From assembly GCF_018406645.1 (NCBI RefSeq), contig NZ_AP024546.1:1178001-1242000 (forward strand): 64,000 bases of DNA, in the 5' to 3' direction. Positions 18,457 through 30,452 of this stretch are shown piece after piece (positions within the stretch are counted from its first letter, which is position 1; each line of letters starts with the position of its first letter). Under the pieces are notes generated by a model. It was not told the DNA's origin. It worked only from the letters and a program-made list of their open reading frames with translations, and searched no databases. The stretch comes from Lysobacter helvus (lineage in GTDB: Bacteria; Pseudomonadota; Gammaproteobacteria; Xanthomonadales; Xanthomonadaceae). A program made the position numbers and the translations under genes.

Positions 18457-18705
18457 ATGGGCCTGATCAGTCTGCTGTGGGGCGTGGTGTCGATGCTGTG
18501 GATGGTGCTCGCCCTGTTGCCGTTGCTCGGCTGGGGCAACTGGTTCCTCATCCCGTTCGCCGCGGTCGGCGCGATCATCGGGGCGATCGGCATCGCGATC
18601 ACGTCGCCGGGCAACCGCGGACGTGCGAAGGCGGGCCTGGTGTTGAACGGCATCGTCATCGTGGTCGCCGTGTTCCGCCTGCACCTGGGCGGCGGAATCA
18701 TCTGA
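18457..18705 (+). CDS. Small two- to three-helix membrane protein
   Basis: An 82-aa protein that is almost entirely hydrophobic: helices at about 3-25, 27-48 and 60-75, separated by TSPGNRGRAKAG. A GGAG ribosome binding site lies just before the ATG. No domain recognised; the second half (GNRGRAKAGLVLNGIVIVV) resembles small DUF4190-like membrane proteins. It is 21 bases after xanB2 and followed by a terminator, so it is probably the last gene of this transcript. Confidence 0.65.
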   Translation: MGLISLLWGVVSMLWMVLALLPLLGWGNWFLIPFAAVGAIIGAIGIAITSPGNRGRAKAGLVLNGIVIVVAVFRLHLGGGII

Positions 18706-18770
18706 ACCAGTCATCACATGAATCGGTCATCGATCTGAACTCGATGCACGAACCGTGCCGTTTGGCCCCG

Positions 18771-18799
18771 AAACCCGACCACCCGTCGGGTTTCTTTCG
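18771..18799 (+). terminator. Intrinsic terminator after the xanB2 operon
   Basis: A 9-bp perfect stem (18771-18779 with 18785-18793), a 5-base loop and a T-rich tail (TCTTTCG). Confidence 0.8.
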
Positions 18800-18890
18800 T
18801 TAGGGCTGCGTGAGGCGCGCGCTGCGAGCCGCGCCGGTCCTCGCCGCAGCCAAAACGTACCGCCGGTTACTGCTGCACTGCGGCATGAAG

Positions 18891-18906
18891 TGTGATCTGC
18901 GTCACA
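18891..18906 (+). promoter_or_regulatory. CRP/Clp-type operator, perfect palindrome
   Basis: TGTGATCTGCGTCACA, an exact TGTGA-N6-TCACA, extended by one further base pair on each side (G...C). It lies 127 bases before the ATG of the small secreted protein at 19033. In Xanthomonadaceae this box is bound by Clp, a CRP-like regulator released by low cyclic di-GMP that controls extracellular enzymes. The rest of the 18706-19032 gap holds the terminator above and no other recognisable feature. Confidence 0.7.
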
Positions 18907-19032
18907 CGCATGATCGGCCCCGACCCGCCGATTTCCGCGACAGCACGGCCGGGCCCACCAACGTGATTTCTTGGCCGCCGACCATTCCGGCGGACGCAGA
19001 GTCTGTCGCGACAAAGAAAGGGGTTCTGACAC

Positions 19033-19360
19033 ATGAAGGGCAAGGCACTTTTGATCCTGGCCGGCATCACGCTGGCCAGCGGCGCGATGACCGCGCAGGC
19101 GGCGAAGCCGATGACGGACGCCGACAAGCAGGCCGCGGCCAAGGCCGTGGCGCAGAACCACAAGAACTTCAACGTCGTCGCGCCGCGCACGATGGCGCAG
19201 GCCAACGGCACGCTCCGCCAGACGCCGAGCGGCGGCAAGGCGATCAGCGTCCCGACCGAGTTGTGGAACACGCTGAGCGTGCAGAAGCAGGCCGACGGCT
19301 CGCTGCGCATGGTCGAAAGCGATGGCACCGCGCCCGCCACCAAGTCGGAGGGCCTGCCCA

Positions 19361-19368
<8 letters not shown>
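19033..19368 (+). CDS. Small secreted protein preceding the metalloprotease
   Basis: A 111-aa protein with signal peptide MKGKALLILAGITLASGAMTAQA. The mature part is short and polar, without cysteines, and matches no domain I know. Two weakly hydrophobic stretches (FNVVAPRTMAQ, AISVPTELWNTLSV) are the only notable features. It overlaps the protease gene by eight bases (ATGAATAA). Close coupling to a secreted protease suggests an inhibitor, chaperone or substrate, but this is inference from context only. The Clp box upstream probably controls both. Confidence 0.65.
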
Positions 19369-22008
<2,640 letters not shown>

Positions 22009-22023
22009 CCGGCGGCGTGCGCC

Positions 22024-22914
22024 TCAGCGCACGCACCCATCCTTGCCGCCGGCCGCGGGAGCGCGCAGGCGGTAGATGTCGAGCTTGCCTGCATGCGGCG
22101 CCTTCGCCGCACCGCTGACCAGCAGTTCGCCCGGCTTGTTCCAATCGATCGCCGGGCCGAGCGTCCACGAATCCGTGGCATTGAACGACAACGCGAGCGG
22201 CGCGGCGTTCGCATACGTCGTGCCGTCGCAGCGCGCAACGAACAACTGGATCGGCGCGTCGTCCACGTTGGTCGAGCGCGCGAAGACGAGCGTGCGGCCA
22301 TCGTCGAGCCATGCGGCGTCGAAATCATCGGCGGCGGTATTCACGCCGGGCACCGGGCGCGGATCGACGAAGGCCTTGCCGTTCCAGTGCGCGACGAACA
22401 AGTCGTGCCGCCCCGCGCCGCCGAAGCCATTGCTCGCGAACAACAGGTGCTGGCCATCGCGGCTCGGCGTGGGCGCCCACTCGTCGCCCGCGGAGTTGAC
22501 GCCCGCGCCCAGCGATTCCACGTCGCCGAACGTCCCGTCGGGATGGACGGGCACGCGATACAGATCGTCGCCGCCGCGCCCGCCGGGTCGGTTGGAAAAG
22601 AAATACAGCCAGCGGCCATCGGCGGAGAACAGCGGGTCGAAGTCCTTCGCGGGCCCGTCGAACGTGGCCGGCTGCGGATCCACCCAGCGGCCGCCGTCGC
22701 GGCGCGCGATCCAGATATCCCATCCGCCGGGGCCGCCCGTGCGGTCGGGGCTGCCCCAGGCGATGTGCGTACCGTCCGGGCTGACCGACGCGCGGATTTC
22801 GTTGGCGGGCGTCGACACGGCATGCATGCCTTCGATGCCAAATTCAGCCAGGGCCCCGGCGCTGCCGGTGGCCAGGAGTAAAGTGGCCGCGCACCAGGTC
22901 CACGGACGTTCCAT
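22024..22914 (-). CDS. Secreted TolB-like (PD40/WD40) beta-propeller protein
   Basis: A 296-aa protein with signal peptide [23 protein letters not shown]. Repeated PD40 units follow: [57 protein letters not shown] and [16 protein letters not shown]. These are blades of a TolB-type propeller, usually a periplasmic or secreted protein-interaction scaffold. No catalytic residue can be assigned. ATG 22914 has AAGG nine bases upstream and is preferred to the in-frame TTG 22920. Divergent from aroE. Confidence 0.8.
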   Translation of the reverse strand: MERPWTWCAATLLLATGSAGALAEFGIEGMHAVSTPANEIRASVSPDGTHIAWGSPDRTGGPGGWDIWIARRDGGRWVDPQPATFDGPAKDFDPLFSADGRWLYFFSNRPGGRGGDDLYRVPVHPDGTFGDVESLGAGVNSAGDEWAPTPSRDGQHLLFASNGFGGAGRHDLFVAHWNGKAFVDPRPVPGVNTAADDFDAAWLDDGRTLVFARSTNVDDAPIQLFVARCDGTTYANAAPLALSFNATDSWTLGPAIDWNKPGELLVSGAAKAPHAGKLDIYRLRAPAAGGKDGCVR

Positions 22915-22963
22915 CGGCAATACCTTGCGTCGCAGGATGCGGCGCAGTCTAAGGGAGACGGCG

Positions 22964-23809
22964 ATGAGCAGGCATTACGCGGTGTTCGGGCATCCGGTTG
23001 CGCACTCGCTCTCGCCGCGGATCCATGCGGCCTTCGGGCGGCAGACGTCGATCCCCATCGACTACCGCGCGATCGACGTGGAGCCCGGCCAGTTCACGCA
23101 TGCGCTGATGGATTTCGTCGCATCCGGCGGCGCCGGCGCGAATGTCACGCTGCCGCTCAAGCAAGCGGCGTTCACGCTGTGCGACGACCTCACCGAACGC
23201 GCGCGCCGCGCCGGCGCCGTCAACACGCTCGTGCGCAACGGCGATACGTGGCACGGCGACAACACCGATGGCGTGGGCCTGGTCCGCGATCTCACCGAAC
23301 GCCACGCACTCGACCTGCGCGCCCGCCGCACCTTGCTGATCGGCGCGGGTGGTGCGGCACGCGGGGTTGCGCCCGCGTTGCTCGACGCAGGGATCGGCGA
23401 CTTGTTCATCGTCAATCGCACGCCCGAACGCACCGACCAGCTCGCCGATGCCCTGGCCGAACCGGACCGCGTGCATCCGCGCTACCTGGGCGATTTACAG
23501 GCGCTCGGCGAATTCGACCTGATCCTCAATGCCACCTCTGCTGCGCGCGACGGCAGCCACGTGCCGGCGATGCCGCGCGCGATCGTCGGCCGGCGGTGCG
23601 CCGCGGTGGACCTCAACTACGGCGAGGCGGCGATCCCGTTCCTCGCCTGGGCGCGCGCGGCGGGGTGCCACGATGTCGTCGACGGGCTGGGCATGCTGGT
23701 CGAACAGGCCGCGGAAAGCTTCGCGCGCTGGCACGGCGTGCGGCCGGAAACCGACGCGGTCTACGCGATGCTCAATTCGAACCACGATGCGCTGGTGACC
23801 GCGGACTGA
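22964..23809 (+). CDS. aroE: Shikimate dehydrogenase
   Basis: A 281-aa enzyme reducing 3-dehydroshikimate with NADPH in the pathway to chorismate. Substrate-binding [12 protein letters not shown], catalytic Lys in NVTLPLK, catalytic Asp in NTDGVGL and the NADP motif GAGGAARGV are all present. Strong AAGGGAGA ribosome binding site. Chorismate is also the substrate of XanB2 in this window, but the genes are not in one operon. Confidence 0.96.
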   Translation: MSRHYAVFGHPVAHSLSPRIHAAFGRQTSIPIDYRAIDVEPGQFTHALMDFVASGGAGANVTLPLKQAAFTLCDDLTERARRAGAVNTLVRNGDTWHGDNTDGVGLVRDLTERHALDLRARRTLLIGAGGAARGVAPALLDAGIGDLFIVNRTPERTDQLADALAEPDRVHPRYLGDLQALGEFDLILNATSAARDGSHVPAMPRAIVGRRCAAVDLNYGEAAIPFLAWARAAGCHDVVDGLGMLVEQAAESFARWHGVRPETDAVYAMLNSNHDALVTAD

Positions 23810-23815
23810 CCTGCG

Positions 23816-25117
23816 TCAGAGCGAACCGTCGCGCTTGATCGCCAAGTAGCGCTCCACCAGCGCGGCCGGCAATTCCGCGCACGTCACGTCCACCACCTGC
23901 ACGCGATGCCGGCGCAACGCATCGTGCGCGGCGGCGCGTTGTTCGAGGTATTGCGCGGCCGCGGACGTGCGCAACGCCGAGGCCAGGTCCGGGGCATCGG
24001 CTTCCAGCGCCGCATCCACCGCGTCCTCGCGCAGGCTGGCCACGACCACCTGGTGGCGTCGCTGCAGCATGCGCACCGCGGCCAGCACGTCGTCGATGTC
24101 TTCGTCGCGCAGGTTGGTCACCAGCATCACCAGGCTGCGGCGCGCCTGGCGCGTGGCCAGTTCCGTCGCGGCGGCGAGGTAATCGGTGGCGACGGGGCGC
24201 GGTTGCAGGTCGTAGGTCGCGCGCAACAGCGTATCGATCGCGCCCAGGCCGCGTTGCGGGGCGACCCAGCATGGATCGCCGCCCGTCGCGAGCAGGCCGA
24301 CCGCATCGCCCTGCCGCAACGCGAGGTACGACACCACGAGCGCGGCATCGAGCACGCGATCGAAGTGCGTCAGCGCACCGTCGCGCGCAAGCATGCGGCG
24401 ACCGGTGTCGATCACCACGAGCAGTTGCTGGTTGCGTTCGTCCTGGTATTCGCGCGAGATCAGGCGACGCATGCGCGAGGTCGCCTTCCAGTCCACCTGG
24501 CGCAGGCTGTCGCCGACGCGGTAGTCGCGCATCTGGTGGAAGTCGGTGCCTTCGCCGCGGCGGCGCTTCACGTGCGCGCCCACCAGGCGCGAGGCCTGGT
24601 CCGCGCTGAGCAGCGCCAGCCGCGCGAGCGGTGCGAAGTTGGGATACACGCGCACGGACTGCGGCGCACCGAGCACGCGCGCGCGGTGCCACAGGCGCCA
24701 CGGCGAGGCCAGGCGCACGTGCACGCCGTCGAACGCGAAGTCGCCGCGCGCTTCGGGGCGCAACCGGTAGTCGAACCGTGCGCTGGTCCCGGCGGCCACA
24801 TGCAGCGTGCGCGGCAACCCGGTGCACGACCAGCCTTCGGGATGCAGGTCGTGCACGTCGGCGCGCAACGCGCGTGCACCGGCTTCGATGCGCAGGCCGA
24901 TGTCGCGTTCGACGCCGATCGGGAACGCCTCCGGCACGATGCGCGACACGTCGGGCGGCGCCGCGCGCCACAGCCGCACGCCATCGAGCAACGCCGCCGC
25001 CGCGAGCGCGATGCCGGACCACGTCCACGTCGACGCAGGCACGAACTCGAGGCTCGCGAGCAGGCCGATCGCCGCCCACGCGAACAGGCACGCCAGCAGC
25101 GGCGGGGCCGGTCTCAT
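23816..25117 (-). CDS. DUF58 domain protein of the MoxR operon
   Basis: A 433-aa protein with two N-terminal TM helices (about 5-45), a beta-rich middle and a C-terminal vWA-like DUF58 domain. The hallmark GTDFHQMRDYRVGDSLRQVDWKAT appears near residue 200 (split here: EGTDFHQMRDYRVGD, then SLRQVDWKAT). The vWA-type acidic motif is LLVVIDTGRRM. DUF58 proteins are usual partners of MoxR ATPases. Start ATG 25117 overlaps the MoxR stop by four bases. Last gene of the seven-gene operon. Confidence 0.88.
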   Translation of the reverse strand: MRPAPPLLACLFAWAAIGLLASLEFVPASTWTWSGIALAAAALLDGVRLWRAAPPDVSRIVPEAFPIGVERDIGLRIEAGARALRADVHDLHPEGWSCTGLPRTLHVAAGTSARFDYRLRPEARGDFAFDGVHVRLASPWRLWHRARVLGAPQSVRVYPNFAPLARLALLSADQASRLVGAHVKRRRGEGTDFHQMRDYRVGDSLRQVDWKATSRMRRLISREYQDERNQQLLVVIDTGRRMLARDGALTHFDRVLDAALVVSYLALRQGDAVGLLATGGDPCWVAPQRGLGAIDTLLRATYDLQPRPVATDYLAAATELATRQARRSLVMLVTNLRDEDIDDVLAAVRMLQRRHQVVVASLREDAVDAALEADAPDLASALRTSAAAQYLEQRAAAHDALRRHRVQVVDVTCAELPAALVERYLAIKRDGSL

Positions 25118-26103
25118 TGGCGGGGCGCGTCCACCTTGGCGAGCAGCGCGTGCAGGACGTCGTCGGTCGCCTGTCCTTCGATCTGCAGTTCGGGCGCGAG
25201 TGCGATGCGATGGCGCAGCGCAGGCTTGGCGATGTCGCGCACGTCGTCGGGCGTGACGAAATCGCGCCCGGCCAGCACCGCCTGCGCGCGTGCGGTGCGC
25301 ACCAGCGCGATGCTGCCGCGCGGTCCCGCGCCGAGCGCGATGCCGGGCCACGTGCGCGTGGCCCCGACGATACGCACGGCGTAGTCGATCACGGACGCAT
25401 CCACGCGCACCGCGGCGGTGCCCAGCTGCAGGCCGATGATTTCATCCTGCCCGAGCACCTGCGGCACCTGCGACAGGTCGAAGTCCGACGCCATGCGCCC
25501 GTCGCTCACCGACGCGACCATCCGCGTTTCGTCCTCGAACGAGGGATAGCCGATCAGCACCTTGAGCAGGAAGCGATCCAGCTGCGCTTCGGGCAACGGG
25601 TAGGTGCCTTCGAGTTCCAGCGGGTTCTGCGTCGCCAGCGTCATGAAGGGCGGCGCGAGCGGGAAGCTCTGGCCTTCGATCGTCACCTGCTGTTCCTGCA
25701 TCGCTTCGAGCAGCGCGGACTGCGTCTTCGCCGGTGCGCGGTTGATCTCGTCGGCGAGCAGCAGGTTGGTGAACACCGGGCCGCGGCGCACCTGGAACCG
25801 TTCGGTCTTCGGGTCGTACACGGCGTGGCCGCTGATGTCGCTGGGCATCAGGTCGGGCGTGAACTGCACGCGTGCATGCGCGCAGCCCAGGGCCTGCGCG
25901 AGTGCGCGCACCAGCAACGTCTTGCCGAGGCCGGGCACGCCTTCCAGCAATACGTGGCCGCTGGCGAGCAGCGCCACGATGACCTGGTCCAGCACGTCGT
26001 CCTGGCCGATGAAGGCGCGCGCGACGGCATCGCGCACGGCGGCGGCGCGCGCGATGAGGACTTCGCCCGAGATCGGGGCCGGGGGAAGGACGATGTCGTT
26101 CAT
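25114..26103 (-). CDS. MoxR-family AAA+ ATPase
   Basis: A 329-aa AAA+ protein with Walker A GVPGLGKT, Walker B LLLADEINRAP, sensor 1 in TLATQNPLELEGTYPLPEAQ and the C-terminal AAA lid. MoxR proteins are chaperone-like ATPases that act with vWA/DUF58 partners in metal insertion or complex assembly. ATGA overlaps on both sides (DUF4350 upstream, DUF58 downstream) show tight coupling. Confidence 0.93.
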   Translation of the reverse strand: MNDIVLPPAPISGEVLIARAAAVRDAVARAFIGQDDVLDQVIVALLASGHVLLEGVPGLGKTLLVRALAQALGCAHARVQFTPDLMPSDISGHAVYDPKTERFQVRRGPVFTNLLLADEINRAPAKTQSALLEAMQEQQVTIEGQSFPLAPPFMTLATQNPLELEGTYPLPEAQLDRFLLKVLIGYPSFEDETRMVASVSDGRMASDFDLSQVPQVLGQDEIIGLQLGTAAVRVDASVIDYAVRIVGATRTWPGIALGAGPRGSIALVRTARAQAVLAGRDFVTPDDVRDIAKPALRHRIALAPELQIEGQATDDVLHALLAKVDAPRQ

Positions 26104-27221
26104 AGGCGGTTTCTCAAGGCGATCAGGCGGGAAATGCGGGCGCGGAAATCCGCGGCGTCGAGGGTTCGGGGCGTCAGCAGTGCAGCCGCGATGTCTTCGG
26201 GCGCCAGGCCGGTGCGTGCGGCGATCGCGGCGACCTGGTCGTCGCCTTCGAGCGCGGCGGCGACGGGATCGCGACGGCGCAGGCGCGCGAGCACGTGGCG
26301 GCGCAAGGCGTCGTGCAGCACGGCGCCGCGGCCGTAGCGATACAGGTGTTCGCCGCTGGCCTGCACGTGTTCGAGCAGGGCACGGCGATCTTCGGGCGCC
26401 GACGGCAGGCGCGGCCCGAGGCGTTGCGCGCGCATCCACAACCAGCCAACGAGCAACAAGGCGAGCGGCACGAGGACGCGCCACGCGTTGTCGAGCAGCA
26501 GGCGCCACAAAGGCGGCATGTCGGACGCATAGACGAGATGGAACGTGCCCTTGCCATAGTTCGGCGCGAGCAGCTGGCGCGTGAACCCGGCGTTGAACAC
26601 GCCGTTGATGCCGGCGTTGTCGAGGAAATCCGCGTCCGTCACGACGTCCACCGTGCCCGCGCCGTAGGCGATGCGGGCGAACGCATACCCGGGTTCCTTG
26701 TCGTCATGCCATCCAAGCACCGGCGGTGCGACGAGTTCGAAGCGGCGGCCGCACAAGGTGCGGTTCGAGTGCGCGTGCTCTTGCGGCCAGTAGGAGACAC
26801 ACCCGAAGGTGTCCAGTTTCGGCCTGACGCCCAGCGCCCCCAACAGCGGCACGTTGCGACCGGCCCTCGCGCGAGTCCCCCACGCCAGGGGCGTCAGCAG
26901 GTGTCCGCCGCTTTGCACGAAGGCCAACAGGCGCGCGACCTCGCGTTGCGACAGCGTGTTCGGATTGGCCAGCAGCACCACGGTGTCATGCGCGCCGAGC
27001 GGATGCTTGTCGAGCGCCAGCCGGCTGCGCGCATCCACGCGCTGGCCGTCGTGCTGCAACGCGACCTTCAGCAAGTACAGCGGATTGGTTGCGGCTTCGC
27101 CCTTCGGCGGCAACCAGTGGTCGACCGGCCGGCGTTCGAACGTTGCCGTCCACCACATGCCGATGGCAACGATGAGTACCAGCGCGACGAGTGCGGCGAA
27201 CCCGGTCGTGCGCTTGTTCAT
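26100..27221 (-). CDS. DUF4350 domain membrane protein
   Basis: A 373-aa protein with a TM helix at about 9-25, a periplasmic DUF4350/GATase-like region (TVVLLANPNTLSQREVARLL, FVQSGGHLLTPLAWGT), a second TM (LLDNAWRVLVPLALLLVGWLW, around 265-285) and a cytosolic helical tail. It commonly accompanies MoxR and DUF58. Its role is unknown; the periplasmic sensor-like domain suggests monitoring of the envelope. Confidence 0.83.
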   Translation of the reverse strand: MNKRTTGFAALVALVLIVAIGMWWTATFERRPVDHWLPPKGEAATNPLYLLKVALQHDGQRVDARSRLALDKHPLGAHDTVVLLANPNTLSQREVARLLAFVQSGGHLLTPLAWGTRARAGRNVPLLGALGVRPKLDTFGCVSYWPQEHAHSNRTLCGRRFELVAPPVLGWHDDKEPGYAFARIAYGAGTVDVVTDADFLDNAGINGVFNAGFTRQLLAPNYGKGTFHLVYASDMPPLWRLLLDNAWRVLVPLALLLVGWLWMRAQRLGPRLPSAPEDRRALLEHVQASGEHLYRYGRGAVLHDALRRHVLARLRRRDPVAAALEGDDQVAAIAARTGLAPEDIAAALLTPRTLDAADFRARISRLIALRNRL

Positions 27222-28765
27222 CGCGACCACCCGAACCGCTCGGCCATGCGCGCCAGTTGCGCTTCGAACGTGGCTTCCTCCGGCAGGCGATCGGCGTACG
27301 CGGCGTATTGCCACGTGCGCACGACGGCGTTGAAGGCGTCGCGATCCTCGTTGTCCTGCAGCGCGCGCGCGGCGCGCAGGCATTCTGCCTCGGTGGCGCC
27401 GGGCACGAGGCGCGCACCGGTGCGCGCCACCATCGCCGCCACGCTGGCGCGATACAGCAACGCGAGCGCGGCCCGCACGCGGCCTTCGCGCCAGAGCGCG
27501 CGCGCGGCGGTGGGGATGTCGTCGGGCAGGCGTGCTGCGTGGACGAGCGGTGCGACGTCGATGCCGGAATCGGTGGACGTGGCGGGTTTCATGTCCTGCA
27601 ACCACGGCAGCCAGCGCTTGCGCGAGACCAGCAGCAACAGCAGCACCAGCACCACCAGCAACCACAGCGCGGATTCGGCGAGCATGCCGAAGAAGTCCGA
27701 GATCGCGCGCAGGGCCGGCGATTCTTCGTACTCGACGGTGCCGGGCTTCGGCTTGTCGCGCCGCACCCATTCCTTGCGCGTTTCCTTGCGGCGGTAATCC
27801 GGGTCGTCGAGCGCTTCCTTGACGGCCTTGCGGAACGGGGCTTCCGACGCACGCCCTTCGCCGAACAACCGCGGCAACGTGGGAGGGCCCTCCTTCTCCT
27901 CTTCCTTTTCCTGCTTCGGCTTCACGACGGCCTTGTCGGGCACCGTGGTGTCCGCGCGCGCGGGCGGTGCGATCGCCAGCGTGCCGCCCACGACGAGCAG
28001 CAGTACCATCGCGGCGCCACCGAGGCGTTCGCGCAGGCGGCGGAACACCAGCTCCACGTCCCAGGCTTCCAGGTCCGTGCGCCGGTTGAGGTACAAGCCG
28101 AAGCCGGCGCCGACGTAGAACGGTTCCATCACGCTCATCGCGCCCCAGTACAGCGCATTGAACCCCAGGTGCGCCCAGGTTGGCGGGTCGCGCATCAACC
28201 ACGACAGCAAGCCCAGCGCATCGCTGAACCGGTCGGGCGGTGCGAACAACGGCACCAGCCACAGCACGCCCATCAGCAGGGCGAATTCGAAGTTCGCGCA
28301 CACCAGCGTCACCACGGTCGCCACGCCGCGCGCGGATCCGCCGACCACGCGACGACGCGCACTGCCGCTGTCCGCGCCTTCGAGCAAATCCACCGGCAGG
28401 TACAGCGCGCGCAACGGTGACAGGCGGCGCCACGTCAGGTGCTGGACCATCGCGCGCCATCCCCACGTGCGTTGCGCCGCCAACGTGGCACGCGTGTCGG
28501 GCGCATCGCCGAATACCGCGCGCGAGAGCACGAACAACGGCACGCGATCGAATACCGGCTTGAGCCACCACAGCACGAGCGGTGCGTACGCCAGCAGGTC
28601 CAGCCACCAGCCGAGCGCGTTGACCACGGCGAACACGGGCAGCGTGACCAGGCACCAGGGCCGCAGGATCGCGCGGAAGTGGCGGCGCACGAGCGCCATG
28701 CCCAGCTCCACCGCTTCCCAGGACGAACGCGGGCGCAGCACGATGCGGACCTGGTCAAGGCGCAT
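27218..28765 (-). CDS. DUF4129 domain membrane protein
   Basis: A 515-aa polytopic protein. The N-terminal ~270 residues contain several helices and end in a cleavable-looking region (LLLVVGGTLAIAPPARA). A highly charged loop follows (KPKQEKEEEKEG), then a TM (WLLVVLVLLLLLVSRKRWL) and a C-terminal DUF4129 helical domain (ALALLYRASVAAMVARTG). The start overlaps the end of the SpoIIM gene by 11 bases; the end overlaps DUF4350 by four. Confidence 0.83.
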   Translation of the reverse strand: MRLDQVRIVLRPRSSWEAVELGMALVRRHFRAILRPWCLVTLPVFAVVNALGWWLDLLAYAPLVLWWLKPVFDRVPLFVLSRAVFGDAPDTRATLAAQRTWGWRAMVQHLTWRRLSPLRALYLPVDLLEGADSGSARRRVVGGSARGVATVVTLVCANFEFALLMGVLWLVPLFAPPDRFSDALGLLSWLMRDPPTWAHLGFNALYWGAMSVMEPFYVGAGFGLYLNRRTDLEAWDVELVFRRLRERLGGAAMVLLLVVGGTLAIAPPARADTTVPDKAVVKPKQEKEEEKEGPPTLPRLFGEGRASEAPFRKAVKEALDDPDYRRKETRKEWVRRDKPKPGTVEYEESPALRAISDFFGMLAESALWLLVVLVLLLLLVSRKRWLPWLQDMKPATSTDSGIDVAPLVHAARLPDDIPTAARALWREGRVRAALALLYRASVAAMVARTGARLVPGATEAECLRAARALQDNEDRDAFNAVVRTWQYAAYADRLPEEATFEAQLARMAERFGWSR

Positions 28766-29747
28766 CGGTCGCTCCCTTGCCGCCGCGCGCGAGCCACGTC
28801 AGCACGCCGGTCCACAGCACCGCACCGACGGTGAACGTGATGATCGGATCGCGCGTGCCGATCGACGACCAGAACGCCTCGACGAACGCGGCGACCAGCA
28901 ACATGCCGAGCACGCCCACGCTGAGCAGCGCACCGCGGCGCCCGGCTTCGATCAACGCGTCGACGCGACGCCGCTGGCCGGGCGCCAGCAGGTCCACGCC
29001 CAGGCGCAGGCCCGCGGCACCGGCGATCACGACGCCGGTGAGTTCGAACGCCGAATGCCCGACGACGAAGCGCCAGAGGGGTCCGTCGAAACCCACGCCG
29101 TGCAGGTGCCCGGCGACCGCGCCGCCGTAGACGCCGTTGAACAGCAGCACGAACGCCGTGCCCACGCCGGCCAGCAACCCCGCGGCGAACGTGCGGAAGG
29201 CGATGCTGATGTTGTTGAAGATGTAGAGGCCGAACATCGCGACGTCGGTGCCGCTGGTGCGTCCGACGTCGACGTTGCCCGGGTCGTACATCCGCTCGAA
29301 TTGCGCCACTTCCATCGGCGACAGCAGCGTGTGCACGAGTTCGGGATGCCACGTCACCGCGATGTACATCGCCACCGCGGGCACGACGAACAACGCCGTC
29401 GACAGCCACAGGCACACCGGGTCGGCGCGCACCAGCCGCGGGAAGTCCGCGAGGAAGAAGCGCAGCGCGCGGCGCCACGGCAACGGTGGCGGGCGGTACA
29501 GCGCCGTGTGCCCGCGTTCCATCAGCACCTGCAGGCGGTCCACCACCGCAGGGCTGTAACCGCGGCGGCGCGCGAGGCCGAGGTGCTGGCACACGCGCCG
29601 GTAGCGCGCGGGCATGTCCGCGTCCGATAGCCCCTGCCACGTGGCATCGGCGCGCGCGCGGCCGGGATGTCCGGCGCGCTTGTCGAGCCAGGCTTCCAGC
29701 GCGTCCCATTCCGCCGCGTGGCGGGCGATGAACTGGGCCTGCCTCAT
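28755..29747 (-). CDS. Stage II sporulation protein M (SpoIIM) family membrane protein
   Basis: A 330-aa protein with a soluble N-terminal third and five or six TM helices after about residue 105. SpoIIM-family features include FGLYIFNNISIAFRTFAAG and FNGVYGGAVAGHL, then the GHSAFELTGVVIAGAAGLRLG segment. In non-sporulating bacteria this DUF95-like family travels with RDD and MoxR genes; the function is unproven. ATGA overlap with the RDD gene upstream. Confidence 0.85.
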   Translation of the reverse strand: MRQAQFIARHAAEWDALEAWLDKRAGHPGRARADATWQGLSDADMPARYRRVCQHLGLARRRGYSPAVVDRLQVLMERGHTALYRPPPLPWRRALRFFLADFPRLVRADPVCLWLSTALFVVPAVAMYIAVTWHPELVHTLLSPMEVAQFERMYDPGNVDVGRTSGTDVAMFGLYIFNNISIAFRTFAAGLLAGVGTAFVLLFNGVYGGAVAGHLHGVGFDGPLWRFVVGHSAFELTGVVIAGAAGLRLGVDLLAPGQRRRVDALIEAGRRGALLSVGVLGMLLVAAFVEAFWSSIGTRDPIITFTVGAVLWTGVLTWLARGGKGATDAP

Positions 29748-30424
29748 CGGCGCCCCAGCAGCCAGTTGGCGAGGCCGAACAGGCGCTCCACGCCTTCCGC
29801 ACCCCGCGCCTGCGTCATCGGTTCCACCAGGTCGGCGAGTTCGGCCTGGCGCTCCGGCGTGAGCGTGGGCGCGCGTTCGGCGAAGGCGATGACCGCGGCT
29901 TGTTCGGCGGGACGCAGCACGATGCCCACGCCGTGCGGAGGCGCCTCGGCCAGCGGCGGACGCTTGCGCTCGCGTGCGACGTGCACGACGAGCGTGCGCG
30001 CCACGATGTCGCCCAGGCGCCGTCCCCACGGATCGGCGAGGCTCGTCACCAGGCCCGTTGCGTATCCGAACGGCAGCATGTCCACGGTGCGCAGCAGGTT
30101 GCGCGCGAACGCGGCCACCCAGCCGATCGGGCCGCCGTCCTGCGCGACGACGCGCAGTTCCATCACGCGCTTGCCGGGCGTCTGGCCGTTGAACAGGCCT
30201 TCGCAGACCACCGGATAGGCCCATGCGATGCCGAACAGCACGACCAGGTAGACGCCGTAGCCGGCCATCTCGAGGAACGAAAGCAGCGAACCGGCGGCGA
30301 TGACCAGGCCGAGGCGGATGGCGAAATCGATGCCCCACGCGATCGCGCGCGGCACGGGCCCCGCGGCGGGCAGTCGCAGGGCGACGCCTTCGGGGGTGTG
30401 GACTTCGCGTACCGAGTCGAGCAT
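29744..30424 (-). CDS. RDD family membrane protein (first of two)
   Basis: A 226-aa protein with the RDD domain at about residues 20-145: PVPRAIAWGIDFAIRLG with the R...D pattern, then NGQTPGKRVMELRVV. About four TM helices; the C-terminal ~80 residues are soluble. RDD proteins are linked to transport or envelope stress in some bacteria. Lies 28 bases after the other RDD gene. Confidence 0.83.
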   Translation of the reverse strand: MLDSVREVHTPEGVALRLPAAGPVPRAIAWGIDFAIRLGLVIAAGSLLSFLEMAGYGVYLVVLFGIAWAYPVVCEGLFNGQTPGKRVMELRVVAQDGGPIGWVAAFARNLLRTVDMLPFGYATGLVTSLADPWGRRLGDIVARTLVVHVARERKRPPLAEAPPHGVGIVLRPAEQAAVIAFAERAPTLTPERQAELADLVEPMTQARGAEGVERLFGLANWLLGRR

Positions 30425-30452
30425 CTGCAGCGATCCTTCGCGTGGTGGCCGG

